Source: Artemisia argyi
Lineage: Eukaryota > Streptophyta > Magnoliopsida > Asterales > Asteraceae
Direction: 5' to 3'
Length of the DNA: 64,000 nucleotides
Assembly: GCA_030686995.1 (NCBI GenBank)
Contig: CM060688.1
Span: 201,352,718 to 201,416,717 of the forward strand
The first letter of the stretch is position 1; the number at the start of each line of letters is the position of its first letter. Positions 43,520 to 54,553 of this stretch are shown here, piece by piece. Both the position numbers and the translations under genes were made by a program. The notes under the pieces are model-generated. The model saw only the letters and a program-made list of their open reading frames with translations. It was not told the origin of the DNA and made no database searches.

Positions 43520-44933
43520 TGATGAGGCGAAAAATGATCCGTTTTTAGGGGGTCATTTAAGCCCGAATCCGAATTTATTTGATCAAATATTGCCCTAAAT
43601 CGTTCCTTTTATGATTTTAGGTACTTTGGGAGTGAAATCTGGAAAAGGAAGCAATTCGGACGTTTTGGAGCATAAAAGTGAAGAAAACGCCAAAGTCTTA
43701 ATTTTCCATGCTGGGAACAGTAGGTGGCGGCGTCAAGAGCATATCCTTAACGGCGTCAAGAGCAAATCTCATGAATTTCCATGACGACCCAGTAGAGTTT
43801 TGACGGCGTCACGTGAGAAGGGCGTCAAGAGTAAAAGAGTCATGACGGCCTGGAAGTGTCTAAGTCTTGACGGCGTCAGAAGTAGATCTAGGCAGTCCGA
43901 GGAGAGTTTTGGCGGCGAGGTGACGGCGTCACAAGATTACTCTTGACGCCGTCAGACCTGTTTTTCTATATATATTTTTCTAATTTTTCACATTAAAGGG
44001 GAGAGAAGTTTTGGAGAAACCCTAGTACGATTTTGGTGCAACTTTTACAGGTTTTTCAAGGGTTCCAAACCCTTGATACCTTGTATTGTAATTGAGATAA
44101 GTGTTCTTCTAATTCAATCAATATGTCTATGTGTTGGTTGTCTATATCTTGTTCTTGTCTCAGTTCTATTATGCTAGGCTAGATCTCTTTTGTGTTTGCT
44201 TAGATCTAATGAAACCTAGATATTGATTATGTGTTGATTACTTGTTTATTCTTGTTTTGGATGAATGATTTATATGTTAGGCTTAAGAAAACTGGCAGAT
44301 CTCCAAATGGTAACATGCTTGAACGTCTTAAGAAACATGAACCGAGGCGTACTAGGTCTTTATTGGTTGTATTTAATGCATGAGCCACTGTTTACAATCC
44401 CTATAGTTGTGCTGGACATGGTGTAGGAGGAGATAAGAGCTCATAGAATTGGGGAGTTATGTATGCCACCCCATGAATGGTATTAAGGAATACAATCCGT
44501 CATCCATGCAATTATAACAAGTAATTAACGTGTAAAAGATATCTAGGGAGTAGTGAAATCTAAGTAAACACATTTTCTCCAATTACTACTCACAACCTTA
44601 GTATAATTAGTTTATTTTCATTTTTAGTATTTTATTTTGATTGCATCTTAGTTTTGGGTTAGTTGAATAGCAACTAATTCCGCCCACTCTTCCAAAACCC
44701 GAGATTTTAATTGCTTTCTAAAAAATATAAAAATACAAAAATAATCATCCCTCACCTTTAGAACTAGTATTTAGGCTTTCTAATCCTAGCGACACTATTC
44801 CTAAGCTGAACGATCAATCCCCCGGTACTTGTCACTATACTATACTACAACGATCAGGTACACTGCCTGGTGGGGGTTGTAAGCTTCTCGAGATCCCTCG
44901 AGAGGTAAAGCCTGTTGCTATTCCCACGCATCA
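43520..44933 (+). repeat. 5' LTR of the Athila-like element
   Basis: 1414 bp starting TGATGAGG and ending ACGCATCA. It carries a cluster of GGCGTCA-type boxes, several as the full palindrome-like TGACGGCGTCA or TGACGCCGTCA, between about 43730 and 43960. A TATA-like run (about 43966-43975) follows directly, so the boxes lie in the proximal promoter. Confidence 0.93.
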
Positions 44934-44939
44934 AGTTTT

Positions 44940-44957
44940 TGGCGCCGCAGCCCGGGG
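44940..44957 (+). promoter_or_regulatory. Primer-binding site of the Athila-like element
   Basis: TGGCGCCGCAGCCCGGGG starts 6 bp after the 5' LTR end. The first eight bases match the usual Athila-type site (TGGCGCCG), thought to pair with a tRNA 3' end (tRNA-Asp in related elements). The later part is diverged. Confidence 0.65.
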
Positions 44958-45104
44958 AATAGTTATTGTCTAGGTTAGAATTTCTTTTTATTAGGTCTAC
45001 TTGCTAGATTCTTTTCTAGTAAGATTTTATTTTTATTTTTAGGTCTTCTTTAGTCTATCTTATTTCTTCATGCCTTTGTTCGTAACTCTTTACCATCCGA
45101 CATC

Positions 45105-47375
45105 ATGGAAGGTGGTAACATCGTTGAACCCGTCATCCCACCACAACAAATCCCACCATTAGAACCCCTTAGGCCCCGAACCTTAGGAGAGTATTCCCGA
45201 CCTAGCCACCAAGGCTACCGAAACACCATTAAGCTCACCGGAGCCAATGTGACCCCTTTGCGATCCGACACCATCCGGTTGGTGCAAAGCGGATGTGCAT
45301 TCCATGGACTTCATTTCGAAGATCCAAACCAACATCTTAAGGACTTTCTCAAAATCGTAGACTCCATAGACCTAGATGTTGCAACTAGAGAGACAACCCG
45401 TTTACGCCTATTTCAATTCTCTCTACGGGATCAAGCTAGTCAATGGCTTGAGCGTTTACCCGCGGGATCCATCACCACATGGGACAATCTCGCCAATCGC
45501 TTCCTTACCCAATTCTTTCCACCGGAAAAGACTGCAATGCTTAGAAGGGGCATTTTGATGTTTGAGCAACAGCGGGGTGAAACGTTCTACGAGGCTTGGG
45601 CCCGTTTTAAGGATCTCCTCCACAAGATCCCTCATCATGGCATAAACCTTTGGTTATTAGTCCAGATTTTCTACGACCATGTTGACTATCACACTAAGCG
45701 CACCATCGACAGGGCCGCGGGAGGTAAATTGCGTGATAAGAACGCCAAGGAGTCTTGGGCAATTATCGAAGAGCTCGCTGTTGATAATCATGAGATGTGG
45801 GAATTTAAACATACGATAGAAGCGGCCATCAATGCAGTCTCGACATCTGGAGGAACCACCGAAATCCCCGATGAGCTCCTATGCAAACTTGAGGCAAAAG
45901 TTGACTATTTTGAGGAAAGGCAAAGGAGACCTTTAAGTCCTAGGCAAGCCACTGTCAATTCTGTCTCAAAACCAACTTCGGCACCATTATCTGAGTCACC
46001 TTCTAGAGAACATGTCGAGACTTTTCAAAGGTGCACCCCACCTTGTTCCCCTCCCAAGGAACTTAGCTCGGAGTTTGAGGCTAGGATGAGAGAGTATATG
46101 GCAACTCACTCAGATCGGCTTGCTAGGTTCGAAGAAGCAGTTTATAAGCAAAAAGAGGAGATGCAGGAGAAAATGAATGAGATGTTGAGTCTATTGGAGG
46201 AGTATGCCAACCAGAGAACCCCCGAACGAATACTACTAAGGAAAGAAAGCGTCACTCCCACCACCCAGTTTGTTAACTCCATCACCATTGTCCATAAAGA
46301 TAACGAGAATGTAGAAACTCCTGCTAAACAGACCTTAGAAAAACCACCAGAATCCCAACCTTTGAGTTACTACCTAAAACATGATATAAACAAAAACACC
46401 ATAACAAATTGGATTAAGGGTGATGGGCGTAACCAATCCTCCGGACAGATTCCTGAGAAAGAGGAAGAAGAGGAAGATGAGTATGATACGCTTCCTGGAG
46501 GATCAGTATTCGAGAGGTTATTGGTACAGAAAGTGGCTACTAAGCAGGTAGCATGTGGGAACTTTGAAATACCAACGAGCATCGGGGACTTGAAACATCT
46601 TAGTGCTTTCGCCGACCAAGGATCGGAAGTAAATCTTATGCCCCTAACTATTTACATCCAACTAACGTCGAAAATGCCAGCACCTACTCGTGTTAGGTTA
46701 TCCCTTGTTGGACACACGTACGTATACCCCCTAGGAATCGCAGAAGATGTATTAGTTAATGTTGCAGGATTCATGTACCCCGTTGATTTTATGATCATCG
46801 ATGATAAAGGGGATGGATGCATGCCAATAATCCTTGGAGCACCATTCCTCACCACCGCTAGGGCTGTCATTAAGTATGAAGGTAGGAAGATTGAGCTTAA
46901 ATCTGGAAAAAGAAAGATTAGCTTCCCCATGACCCCGCGAAGTGGGCATGAGAATTTGAGTTGGAGAATGATCAAAAACAACATTGGCACGACACCCATT
47001 CGTGTTCAGAATAAGATTCTTGCATGGAAGGCAAGAATCAAAAGCTATAAGAAAGCTAAGGATGAAAGAAGAAAAAGCAATAAGGTTCCGATTGAACTCG
47101 AACATACTCGACACGAAAAAAATCATACACCATTTGAGGAAGGGAACTTGGTGCTCTTGAGACACTTGGAAACAACACTACCACCCGATAAACCAAGTCC
47201 TTGGTGGTATGGGCCATTCACAATCGAAGGATTGAGCCAAGATGGGGTTGCTAAATTGAGAAGCAAATTAGGTGGAATGGTGATTGCGGGCATCGATAGA
47301 TTGAGGCACTACCACCATAATAGTAATGATCGTAACTACATGGGGTATATCATCTCGAATGATGGAGTCACGTAG
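45105..47375 (+). CDS. Gag-protease-integrase-tail fusion polyprotein (756 aa)
   Basis: An uninterrupted ORF from ATG at 45105. Residues 55-195 resemble Athila-type gag (retrotrans_gag: RLFQFSLRDQASQWLERLP, then NRFLTQFFPPEK). Residues 325-370 look coiled-coil. Residues 455-600 are a retropepsin-like domain with ADQGSEVN (Asp504) in place of the more usual ADLGASIN, and ILGAPFL (576-582). From about 615 the sequence jumps to the end of an integrase: VPIELEH (661-667), FEEGNLVLL (677-685) and WWYGPFTIEGL. RT, RNase H and the integrase DDE core are absent although the frame is continuous. No CCHC zinc knuckle is seen. It probably still makes capsid protein; enzyme functions would have to come from elsewhere. 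Confidence 0.9.
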   Translation: MEGGNIVEPVIPPQQIPPLEPLRPRTLGEYSRPSHQGYRNTIKLTGANVTPLRSDTIRLVQSGCAFHGLHFEDPNQHLKDFLKIVDSIDLDVATRETTRLRLFQFSLRDQASQWLERLPAGSITTWDNLANRFLTQFFPPEKTAMLRRGILMFEQQRGETFYEAWARFKDLLHKIPHHGINLWLLVQIFYDHVDYHTKRTIDRAAGGKLRDKNAKESWAIIEELAVDNHEMWEFKHTIEAAINAVSTSGGTTEIPDELLCKLEAKVDYFEERQRRPLSPRQATVNSVSKPTSAPLSESPSREHVETFQRCTPPCSPPKELSSEFEARMREYMATHSDRLARFEEAVYKQKEEMQEKMNEMLSLLEEYANQRTPERILLRKESVTPTTQFVNSITIVHKDNENVETPAKQTLEKPPESQPLSYYLKHDINKNTITNWIKGDGRNQSSGQIPEKEEEEEDEYDTLPGGSVFERLLVQKVATKQVACGNFEIPTSIGDLKHLSAFADQGSEVNLMPLTIYIQLTSKMPAPTRVRLSLVGHTYVYPLGIAEDVLVNVAGFMYPVDFMIIDDKGDGCMPIILGAPFLTTARAVIKYEGRKIELKSGKRKISFPMTPRSGHENLSWRMIKNNIGTTPIRVQNKILAWKARIKSYKKAKDERRKSNKVPIELEHTRHEKNHTPFEEGNLVLLRHLETTLPPDKPSPWWYGPFTIEGLSQDGVAKLRSKLGGMVIAGIDRLRHYHHNSNDRNYMGYIISNDGVT

Positions 47376-49222
47376 TAACCCATGACCTTGAGTCTAGCTA
47401 CAAGACTCGTAAATAAAGAAAAGCGCTTCTTGGGAGGCAACCCATGTTTTGTGTGATTTTATTTGTTTGTTTGTTATTTGCTTCCATATACATGCTTTAT
47501 TTTTATTGTTGGTAGATCATGTTTCTAAACTAAAGTGTGGAAATACTTTACTTTGTTGTTTGGCCTAGTCTTAACTCCACCTAGAAGTATTTTTGCAAAA
47601 GATAAGTGTAAGGGGAAACCCCAAATATGTTTTTAAGAAACAAATCGATCATGATTCTCCACAATATTAAATGAGCATGTATATTCGTATTTGTTAGAGT
47701 CAAATGCTTGTATTGAGTCATAATGAAGTTTTGCAGGATTTTCCAGGAAGTAGGACCAAGTTTTTCCAGAAATTTTCCGGAAACTTAACATAAGAATTTC
47801 TGCAGGTCCATTCTGACGGCGTCAGAGTTTTACTCTTGACGGCGTCAGGAGTTAAAATCTGGAAATTTTACCGGTTTTGTTTTTCTAACGGAGTCTTATG
47901 GTTTTTGTGAATTATTAAGTTTTATAATCTCCAGGAGATCTGCAAACTTCATTCCACAAGCATTATATCTTATCTTGTTTTCTAGGATTTAGAAACTTAT
48001 ATAGGATGCCACCGATTTTACGCGAGGTTGTCTTGTCTATTTTGTCAGGTTTTACAGGTTATGTATGACAAGGAGGTGATTTATATTCTGGAAGGGAAGC
48101 TCTGATTGTTCATTTTCTTGGAGGAAGATTTAACCTGGCCATCCTATTATCCATACCGAGCGAATCAGGGGAGTATTTGATTTCATTCTCTTTACTTTTT
48201 CACTTTTACATTCTTTACTTGAACATTGGGGACAATGTTCATCTTAAGTGTAAGGGGAGGGTAAAAAGATGATACCTTACATATGCACTTTCGCTTGAGT
48301 TTGTTTTGTTTAATGGTAGATGTGTAATAAAACTATGAGAAATACTTGTTAGTGCAATTTTAGCGCCAAATTTAAAATTTTTTACAACATTTAGGAGTGA
48401 AACTTTAGCCATAGCAAGCGTCTCATGGATAGGAGATTGTATGACTAGCACATAACCGTATATTCAGAAAAATTTTCCACCCAAATATGTGAGGTTCGCC
48501 TTTAGATTTGATAGGAAAAGCATTTACTATTAGTGCTTATGAGTGTACCGGTAGCATTTAGATTCTAGAACTTGCGTTAGTGATGCATCCTGAGACCGCT
48601 AGTGAGACTACATTCGTGTAGTAGGATTTACTACATGATAAGAGGCATTAGGATTACCCTTGTGTTAAACCCGTATTATGATTACTTGACCATTTATGTC
48701 ATATTACTTGACTAGTTAAGTCAACAAAATTTTCCCACACCCTTAGCGTTGTACTCATTTTTAGTACACGAAACCCCTAGTACACCCCTCCGAGCCTATC
48801 TTTTCGTTTCTAACTTTAAGCATTTTACTTAAAGGAAGAATTTGTTACACCCCACTTAAATGTACAACCAAATCGCCTTAGCCTTCCGTGTATGCGCTCA
48901 TTTTTAGTGCATTATTGTTATTTGTTAAACCCTAAGTTAACTTTCTAATTGATTACATGGTTGCTAAGTCGAGTCATATCATTGTACATATTGTTTTGGG
49001 ACGATTGGGACTCATGGGTAAGTACTTATTTTATGGAGTAATGGGGAAGAACATCACTTATTACCCCCATATATACGTTAATCTTAAAAGTGCTCCAAGT
49101 GTTTTAATTTTCTTAATTCGAGTCATTAGCTTAGTTAATTGTAAAGTATGTAAAGATTCAAGTGTAAAGGAAATATTCATTCCCTATTATGTATTATTTT
49201 GGATGGTAGGGTAAGAGTGTAT

Positions 49223-49276
<54 letters not shown>

Positions 49277-49822
49277 GGACTACCATCCTTTTTCATTCTA
49301 TGTTCATTTTATGTTTTTGTTATTTCTCATTTATTAGCTTAAGTCGAGTCTAGTCTTGGCTTAGCAACGCCACATTGTACATGTAATTAACTAAGATTGT
49401 TAACTCGCCACCAGTAAAACTTCCTTTTTCCAACAAAACCGTGTATTTCATATCCCTACACCTAACGTTACAACCCTTTAAAAGACCTCTTTGATAGTTT
49501 ATCCTAGGTGCTTACGCCATGTGGTGGAGGTTTGATCCTTTCCCAAGCCTATGGTAATCTATTTTGCTATGACAGGTAGTGAGAGATATCTTCCGTTTCC
49601 ATATTGTAATTTATACTTTATTACACCCGAGAGATGTGAGTATCTAAACACTATTTGTGAGGTGCTTGTATATGACCTCCGTGCTTGTCTATTGGTCTTT
49701 AGTAGAACGATTATTTGTTGTAATTACTTTTATATTAGTGTTAAATGACCCCTAACTTGTCTTTTGAGTAGAATAAAAGCACATTTGCTTGAGGACAAGC
49801 AAATCTCAAGTGTAAGGGTATA
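47376..49822 (+). other. Non-coding 3' internal region of the Athila-like element
   Basis: 2.4 kb without a supported ORF. It holds two more TGACGGCGTCA boxes (about 47816-47857) and the phrase 'aagtgtaagggg' near 47604 and 48245, matching the sequence just before the 3' LTR. A 'gaacattggggacaatgttc' palindrome (about 48222-48241) and a ~51-base poly-A tract (about 49225-49275) also occur. Athila relatives normally carry an envelope-like or spacer region here; none is left. Confidence 0.7.
49808..49822 (+). promoter_or_regulatory. Polypurine tract before the 3' LTR
   Basis: AAGTGTAAGGGTATA immediately precedes the 3' LTR start TGATGAGG. It is the expected place of plus-strand priming, though the purine run is interrupted. 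Confidence 0.6.
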
Positions 49823-51237
49823 TGATGAGGCGAAAAATGATCCGTTTTTAAGGGGTCATTTAAGCCCGAATCCGAATTTATTTGATCAAATATTGCCCTA
49901 AATCGTTCCTTTTGTGATTTTAGGTACTTTGGGAGTGAAATCTGGAAAAGGAAGCAATTCGGACGTTTTTGGAGCATAAAAGTGAAGAAAACGCCAAAGT
50001 CTTAATTTTCCATGCTGGGATCAGTAGGTGACGGCGTCAAGAGCAAATCCTTGACGGCGTCAAGAGCAAATCTCATGAATTTCCATGACGACCCAGTAGA
50101 GTTTTGACGGCGTCACGTGAGAAGGGCGTCAAGAGTAAAAAAGTCATGACGGCCTGGAAGTGTCTAAGTCTTGACGGCGTCAGAAGTAGATCTAGGCAGT
50201 CCGAGGAGAGTTTTGGCGGCGAGGTGACGGCGTCACAAGATTACTCTTGACGCCGTCAGACCTGTTTTTCTATATATAGTTTTCTAATTTTTCACATTAA
50301 AGGGGAGAGAAGTTTTGGAGAAACCCTAGTACGATTTTGGTGTAACTTTTACAGGTTTTTCAAGGGTTCCAAACCCTTGATACCTTGCATTGTAATTGAG
50401 ATAAGTGTTCTTCTAATTCAATCAATATGTCTATGTGTTGGTTGTCTATATCTTGTTCTTGTCTCAATTCTATTATGCTAGGCTAGATCTCTTTTGTGTT
50501 TGCTTAGATCTAATGAAACCTAGATATTGATTATGTGTTGATTACTTGTTTATTCTTGTTTTGGATGAATGATTTATATGTTAGGCTTAAGAAAACTGGC
50601 AGATCTCCAAATGGTAACATGCTTGAACGTCTTAAGAAACATGAACCGAGGCGTACTAGGTCTTTATTGGTTGTATTTAATGCATGAGCCACTGTTTACA
50701 ATCCCTATAGTTGTGTTGGGCATAGTGTAGGAGGAGATAAGAGCTCATAGAATTGGGGAGTTATGTATGCCACCCCATGAATGGTATTAAGGAATACAAT
50801 CCGTCATCCATGCAATTATAACAAGTAATTAACGTGTAAAAGATATCTAGGGAGTAGTGAAATCTAAGTAAACACATTTTCTCCAATTACTGCTCACAAC
50901 CTTAGTATAATTAGTTTATTTTCATTTTTAGTATTTTATTTTGATTGCATCTTAGTTTTGGGTTAGTTGAATAGCAACTAATTCCGCCCACTCTTCCAAA
51001 ACCCGAGATTTTAATTGCTTTCTAAAAAATATAAAAATACAAAAATAATCATCCCTCACCTTTAGAACTAGTATTTAGGCTTTCTAATCCTAGCGACACT
51101 ATTCCTAAGCTGAACGATCAATCCCTCGGTACTTGTCACTATACTATACTACAACGATCAGGTACACTGCCTGGTGGGGGTTGTAAGCTTCTCGAGATCC
51201 CTCGAGAGGTAAAGCCTGTTGCGATTCCCACGCATCA
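49823..51237 (+). repeat. 3' LTR of the Athila-like element
   Basis: 1415 bp, same ends and same TGACGGCGTCA cluster (about 50030-50260) as the 5' LTR, followed by the ACCTT target duplication. Confidence 0.93.
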
Positions 51238-51986
51238 ACCTTGTTGCCAATTTTTATTATGGTCTGGTCATCTAAACAGGGTTGCAAGTCGAAATACCCC
51301 TGCAAATAAATATACACACTTGAATAAAAACACATATCTAAACAGTCGATAACAATAAATATAGAAGAAAAAAAAAACAAAAACAAAATAAAAAACAAAA
51401 CAAGACCTTGATGTCGGGTATTAACACCGTTTTATGCACATCAGGAAGTTTCGCCCATGAATCGTACTTAAACGGAAAGCCACTAAGAACTTCCCCGATA
51501 TAGTTTTACAAGTGGTGTGCATTGTCACCCACTGCTTTGAAGGTCTTCTGGTCCTTATACTCGAATAGGAGCTCTAACGGCTTATTCCCGTTTTTTTTCA
51601 CGGCCTTCTTTAGTTGCTTGTTTATTGTGGGGCCGCGTTGGCCCGAACCTACAAATATTAGTGATGAGTCAGAGAAATACAAGTAATCAAAATTCAAGTT
51701 TATAAAATAATCCACAATTTCTTACCTTCGCATTGGCTCGGTATCTGCCTCAACGACGGGGGTGGTTCACCGCCTCCATCCCCACCATGTGATCGGGCAT
51801 CTAGACACGCCACCATCTACAAAAATACAAATACGAGGACATATTAATACACATACAAACATTGAAATAGATATAAACATTCGTATAAATATCCACATGT
51901 AAACGGATAACAAAAATTTCATTCAATGAAATGTTATTTTGTTAGATTTAAAATGAACACTTTATTTTGCAAATTACAGTTTAAGA

Positions 51987-52377
51987 TCAATCATCATCCG
52001 AACTTGAACAAACTTCAACACGAACAGGCTCGACTTCATCATCAGAATCAACATCACCATCTTCTTCATCGTCCCCAATATCAATCGCAACATCATCTTC
52101 ATCATAAATACTATTAGGATCATCATCATTATCATTATCATCTTGCGGGGCATCCACTTCCGTTGATTCATCATTCATACTCATATCCACAAAATCTAAC
52201 CCATCCAAATCAGCGGACAGTGCAACATCTGATGAAGTGCTGTCATGTATAACATCTTCATTGTCCTCTACCACGATGACCTCCCGGTTCCAGCTTTTTG
52301 TATGATTAACATCTTCGACGACCTTCCAATGAAGTGGTCGTCTAGCTGGGTCATCAAGGTAGAAGACTTGTCTTGCC
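51987..52377 (-). pseudogene. C-terminal stub of a TNP2-type CACTA transposase
   Basis: The minus strand from 52377 reads ARQVFYLDDPARRPLHWKVV and then a very acidic tail ending in SSSDDD before the stop (ORF end 51987). The QVFY.DD......W.VV signature is that of DUF4216, the C-terminal domain of plant TNP2/TnpD-type transposases. A stop and unrelated sequence lie directly upstream, so the catalytic domain has been deleted. It sits just 5' of the Transposase_24-type gene, the normal CACTA gene order. Confidence 0.8.
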
Positions 52378-52960
52378 TATGTCGCAAGAATGTATAGTTG
52401 ATCACAATAAAGAGTAGTAGAAGCATTAGAAGTGTTAATATGTTTTATGTTATCTTTTGGGTGATGGGTAAGTGGTGATGTTGAAGGAGGTGGTAAAATA
52501 GGTTTTTGGAGATGTTGATTTGGTGCTCTTTTTGATGGTTTTCGGCAGCAGATAGAAAGGATAGTTTTTTTTTTGTGTGATAAAGACTTAGCATAATTTT
52601 TGAGGGAGGTGAGTAGATATGTTAAAGGTTGCGACCACAAAAGTGGTCTCTAAGTTATTTTTACTTTTATCTTTTTATTTATTCTATTGTATAAACAGTC
52701 TATAGTGGGTGAAATTTGTTGTGTAGCAATCTTGAGACCACATATATCGTCGCGACTTTACAATGTTTTAAATTTTTTTGTGAAAATTGTTGGCGGTATA
52801 TAGAGAAAAGATTGGAGGGAACGAAAAACAATGGGGAAACTTTTTTGCGCCAAATTGAGCGACCACATATGTGGTCTCTAAGTTATTTTTTTTTTTTTTT
52901 TTTTTTTTTAAATATAATTTGTTGAATTAAGAAATAACTAGCGTTTAGGATTCGGTCTAT
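52378..52960. other. CACTA 5' internal region at a deletion junction
   Basis: The sequence joined to the TNP2 stub where the rest of the transposase gene should be. It contains subterminal boxes at about 52628 (GCGACCACAAAAGTGGTCTC), 52735 and 52859, and a poly-T run (about 52888-52909). From about 52872 it matches the left end of the element at 41133 in direct orientation. A small minus-strand ORF at 52377-52640 has no recognisable motif. Confidence 0.5.
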
Positions 52961-54553
52961 GAGATATTAAATGGAGGAGTCGATATGATATCGCTATAAT
53001 AAAATGTTAAACGAACATGTCGATATGATATCGCTATAAGATGTCAACGAGTTGATATGATATCGTTATACATGAGATGTTAAACGTACGAGTCGAGATG
53101 ATATCGTTATTAAATGGAGGAGCTGATATAATATCGCTATAATAAGATGTTAAACGGACATGTTGATATTATATCGTTATACATAAGATGTCAACGAGTT
53201 GATATGATATCGTTATACATGAGATGTTAAACGTATGAGTCGAGATGATATCGTTTTACATGAGATGTTAAACGGATGAGTCGAGATAGTATTGATGTAC
53301 ATCATATGTTAAATAGATGGGTCGAGATGATATCGTTAAACATGAGATGGTATTGATACACATCATATGTTAAACAAATGTGTCGAGATGTTATCGTTAT
53401 ACATGTGATGTTAAATGGATGAGTCGAGATGGTATTGATGTACGTAATATGTTAAAGAGATGGGTCGAGATGATATCGTTAATCGTTATACATCATATGT
53501 TAAACGGATGAGTCGAGATGATATCGTTATACATGAGATGTTAAACGGCTGAATCGTAATGATACGGTTATACGAGACATGTTAAATGGATGAGTCGAGA
53601 TGATATTGTTATACATGAGATGTTAAGTGGAAGAGTTGACATGACATCGTTATACCTGAGATGTTAAACGAAATAGTCGAGATGATATTGATATATATCA
53701 TATGTTAAACGGATGAGTCGAGATGATATTGTTATACATGAGATGTTAAATGGAAGAGTTGACATGACATCGTTATACATGAGATATTAAACGAAATAGT
53801 CGAGATGATATTGATATACATCATATGTTAAACGGATTAGTCGAGATGATATTGTTATACATGAGATGTTAAATGGAAGAGTTGACATGACATCGTTATA
53901 CCTTAGATGTTAAACGAAATAGTCGAGATGATATTGATATACATCATATGTTAAACGGATGAGTCGAGATAATATCGCTATACATGAGATGTTTAACGGA
54001 TGAGTCGAGATGATATCGTTATACCTGATATGTTAAATGAATGAATCGAGATGGTATTGATATACATCATGTGTTAAATTATGAGTCGAGATGATATTAT
54101 ATATATGAGATGTTAAACAGATGAGTATAGATGATACGGTTATAAGAGACATGTTAAACGGATGAGTCGAGATGATATTGATATACATCATATGCTAAAC
54201 TTATGAGTCGAGATGATATTTTTATACATGAGATGTTAAACAGATGAGCCGAGATAATATCGTTATACATGAGATGTTTAACGGGTGAGTCAAGATGATA
54301 TCGTTATACATGAGATGTTAAATGAATGAATCGAGATGGTATTGATATACACCATATGTTAAACTTATGAGTCGAGATGATATCATTATACATGAGATAT
54401 TAAACAGATGAGTCGAGATGATATGGTTATACGAGACATGTTAAATGGATGAGTCGAGATGATATCGTTATACATGAGATGTTAAATGGATGAGTCGAGA
54501 TGATATCGTTATAATTGAGATGTTAAACGGTTAAGACGAGATGATATCGTTAT
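52961..54553. repeat. Minisatellite, ~41-bp unit, about 39 copies
   Basis: Tandem units built from 'gagatgttaaacggatgagt' followed by 'cgagatgatatcgttatacat', with variants ('catcatatgttaaac', 'gaagagttgacatgacatcg'). Several higher-order blocks repeat as groups of three or four units. A few units of the same family are at 41213-41325 in the left end of the same transposon, so the array belongs to the CACTA element rather than to the host. Confidence 0.9.

Larger units (their letters stand above)
43520..51237 (+). mobile_element. Athila-like Ty3/gypsy LTR retrotransposon, non-autonomous
   Basis: A complete insertion with two LTRs (43520-44933 and 49823-51237) and a perfect 5-bp target duplication ACCTT (43515-43519 and 51238-51242). 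It has a primer-binding site next to the 5' LTR and a purine-rich tract before the 3' LTR. The only large ORF is gag-protease fused to an integrase tail (45105-47375). RT, RNase H and the integrase catalytic core are missing. By eye the LTRs differ at roughly 17 positions in 1.4 kb, so the insertion is fairly recent. The phrase 'cttgaggacaagcaaat' before the 3' LTR is typical of plant Athila relatives. It would need enzymes from another element to move. Confidence 0.93.
42022..51816 (-). pseudogene. CACTA Transposase_24-type gene (TnpA-like), disrupted
   Basis: Five exons can be joined by GT-AG borders: 51726-51816, 51407-51648, 51243-51299 plus 43214-43519 (one exon split by the LTR element), 43027-43137 and 42022-42573. 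The total is 1359 nt, exactly 453 codons, which supports the model. The conceptual protein begins MVACLDARSHGG. It has RGPTINKQ, a WKDRKSK stretch, WKRSPEEWQQQIDFW and ENRAKNKTPTYQGSMSFAQ, the typical order of plant Transposase_24 (Ptta/En/Spm) proteins, and then an Ala/Glu/Arg heptad-like region. Such proteins are thought to act in CACTA mobility alongside the TNP2 transposase. It is broken twice: a TAA at 51508-51506 in exon 2, and the 7.7 kb insertion in exon 3. Confidence 0.85.

Noticed and set aside
51974..52174. Met-rich minus-strand ORF
   Set aside because: Frame-shifted shadow of the acidic tail of the TNP2-type stub at 51987-52377.
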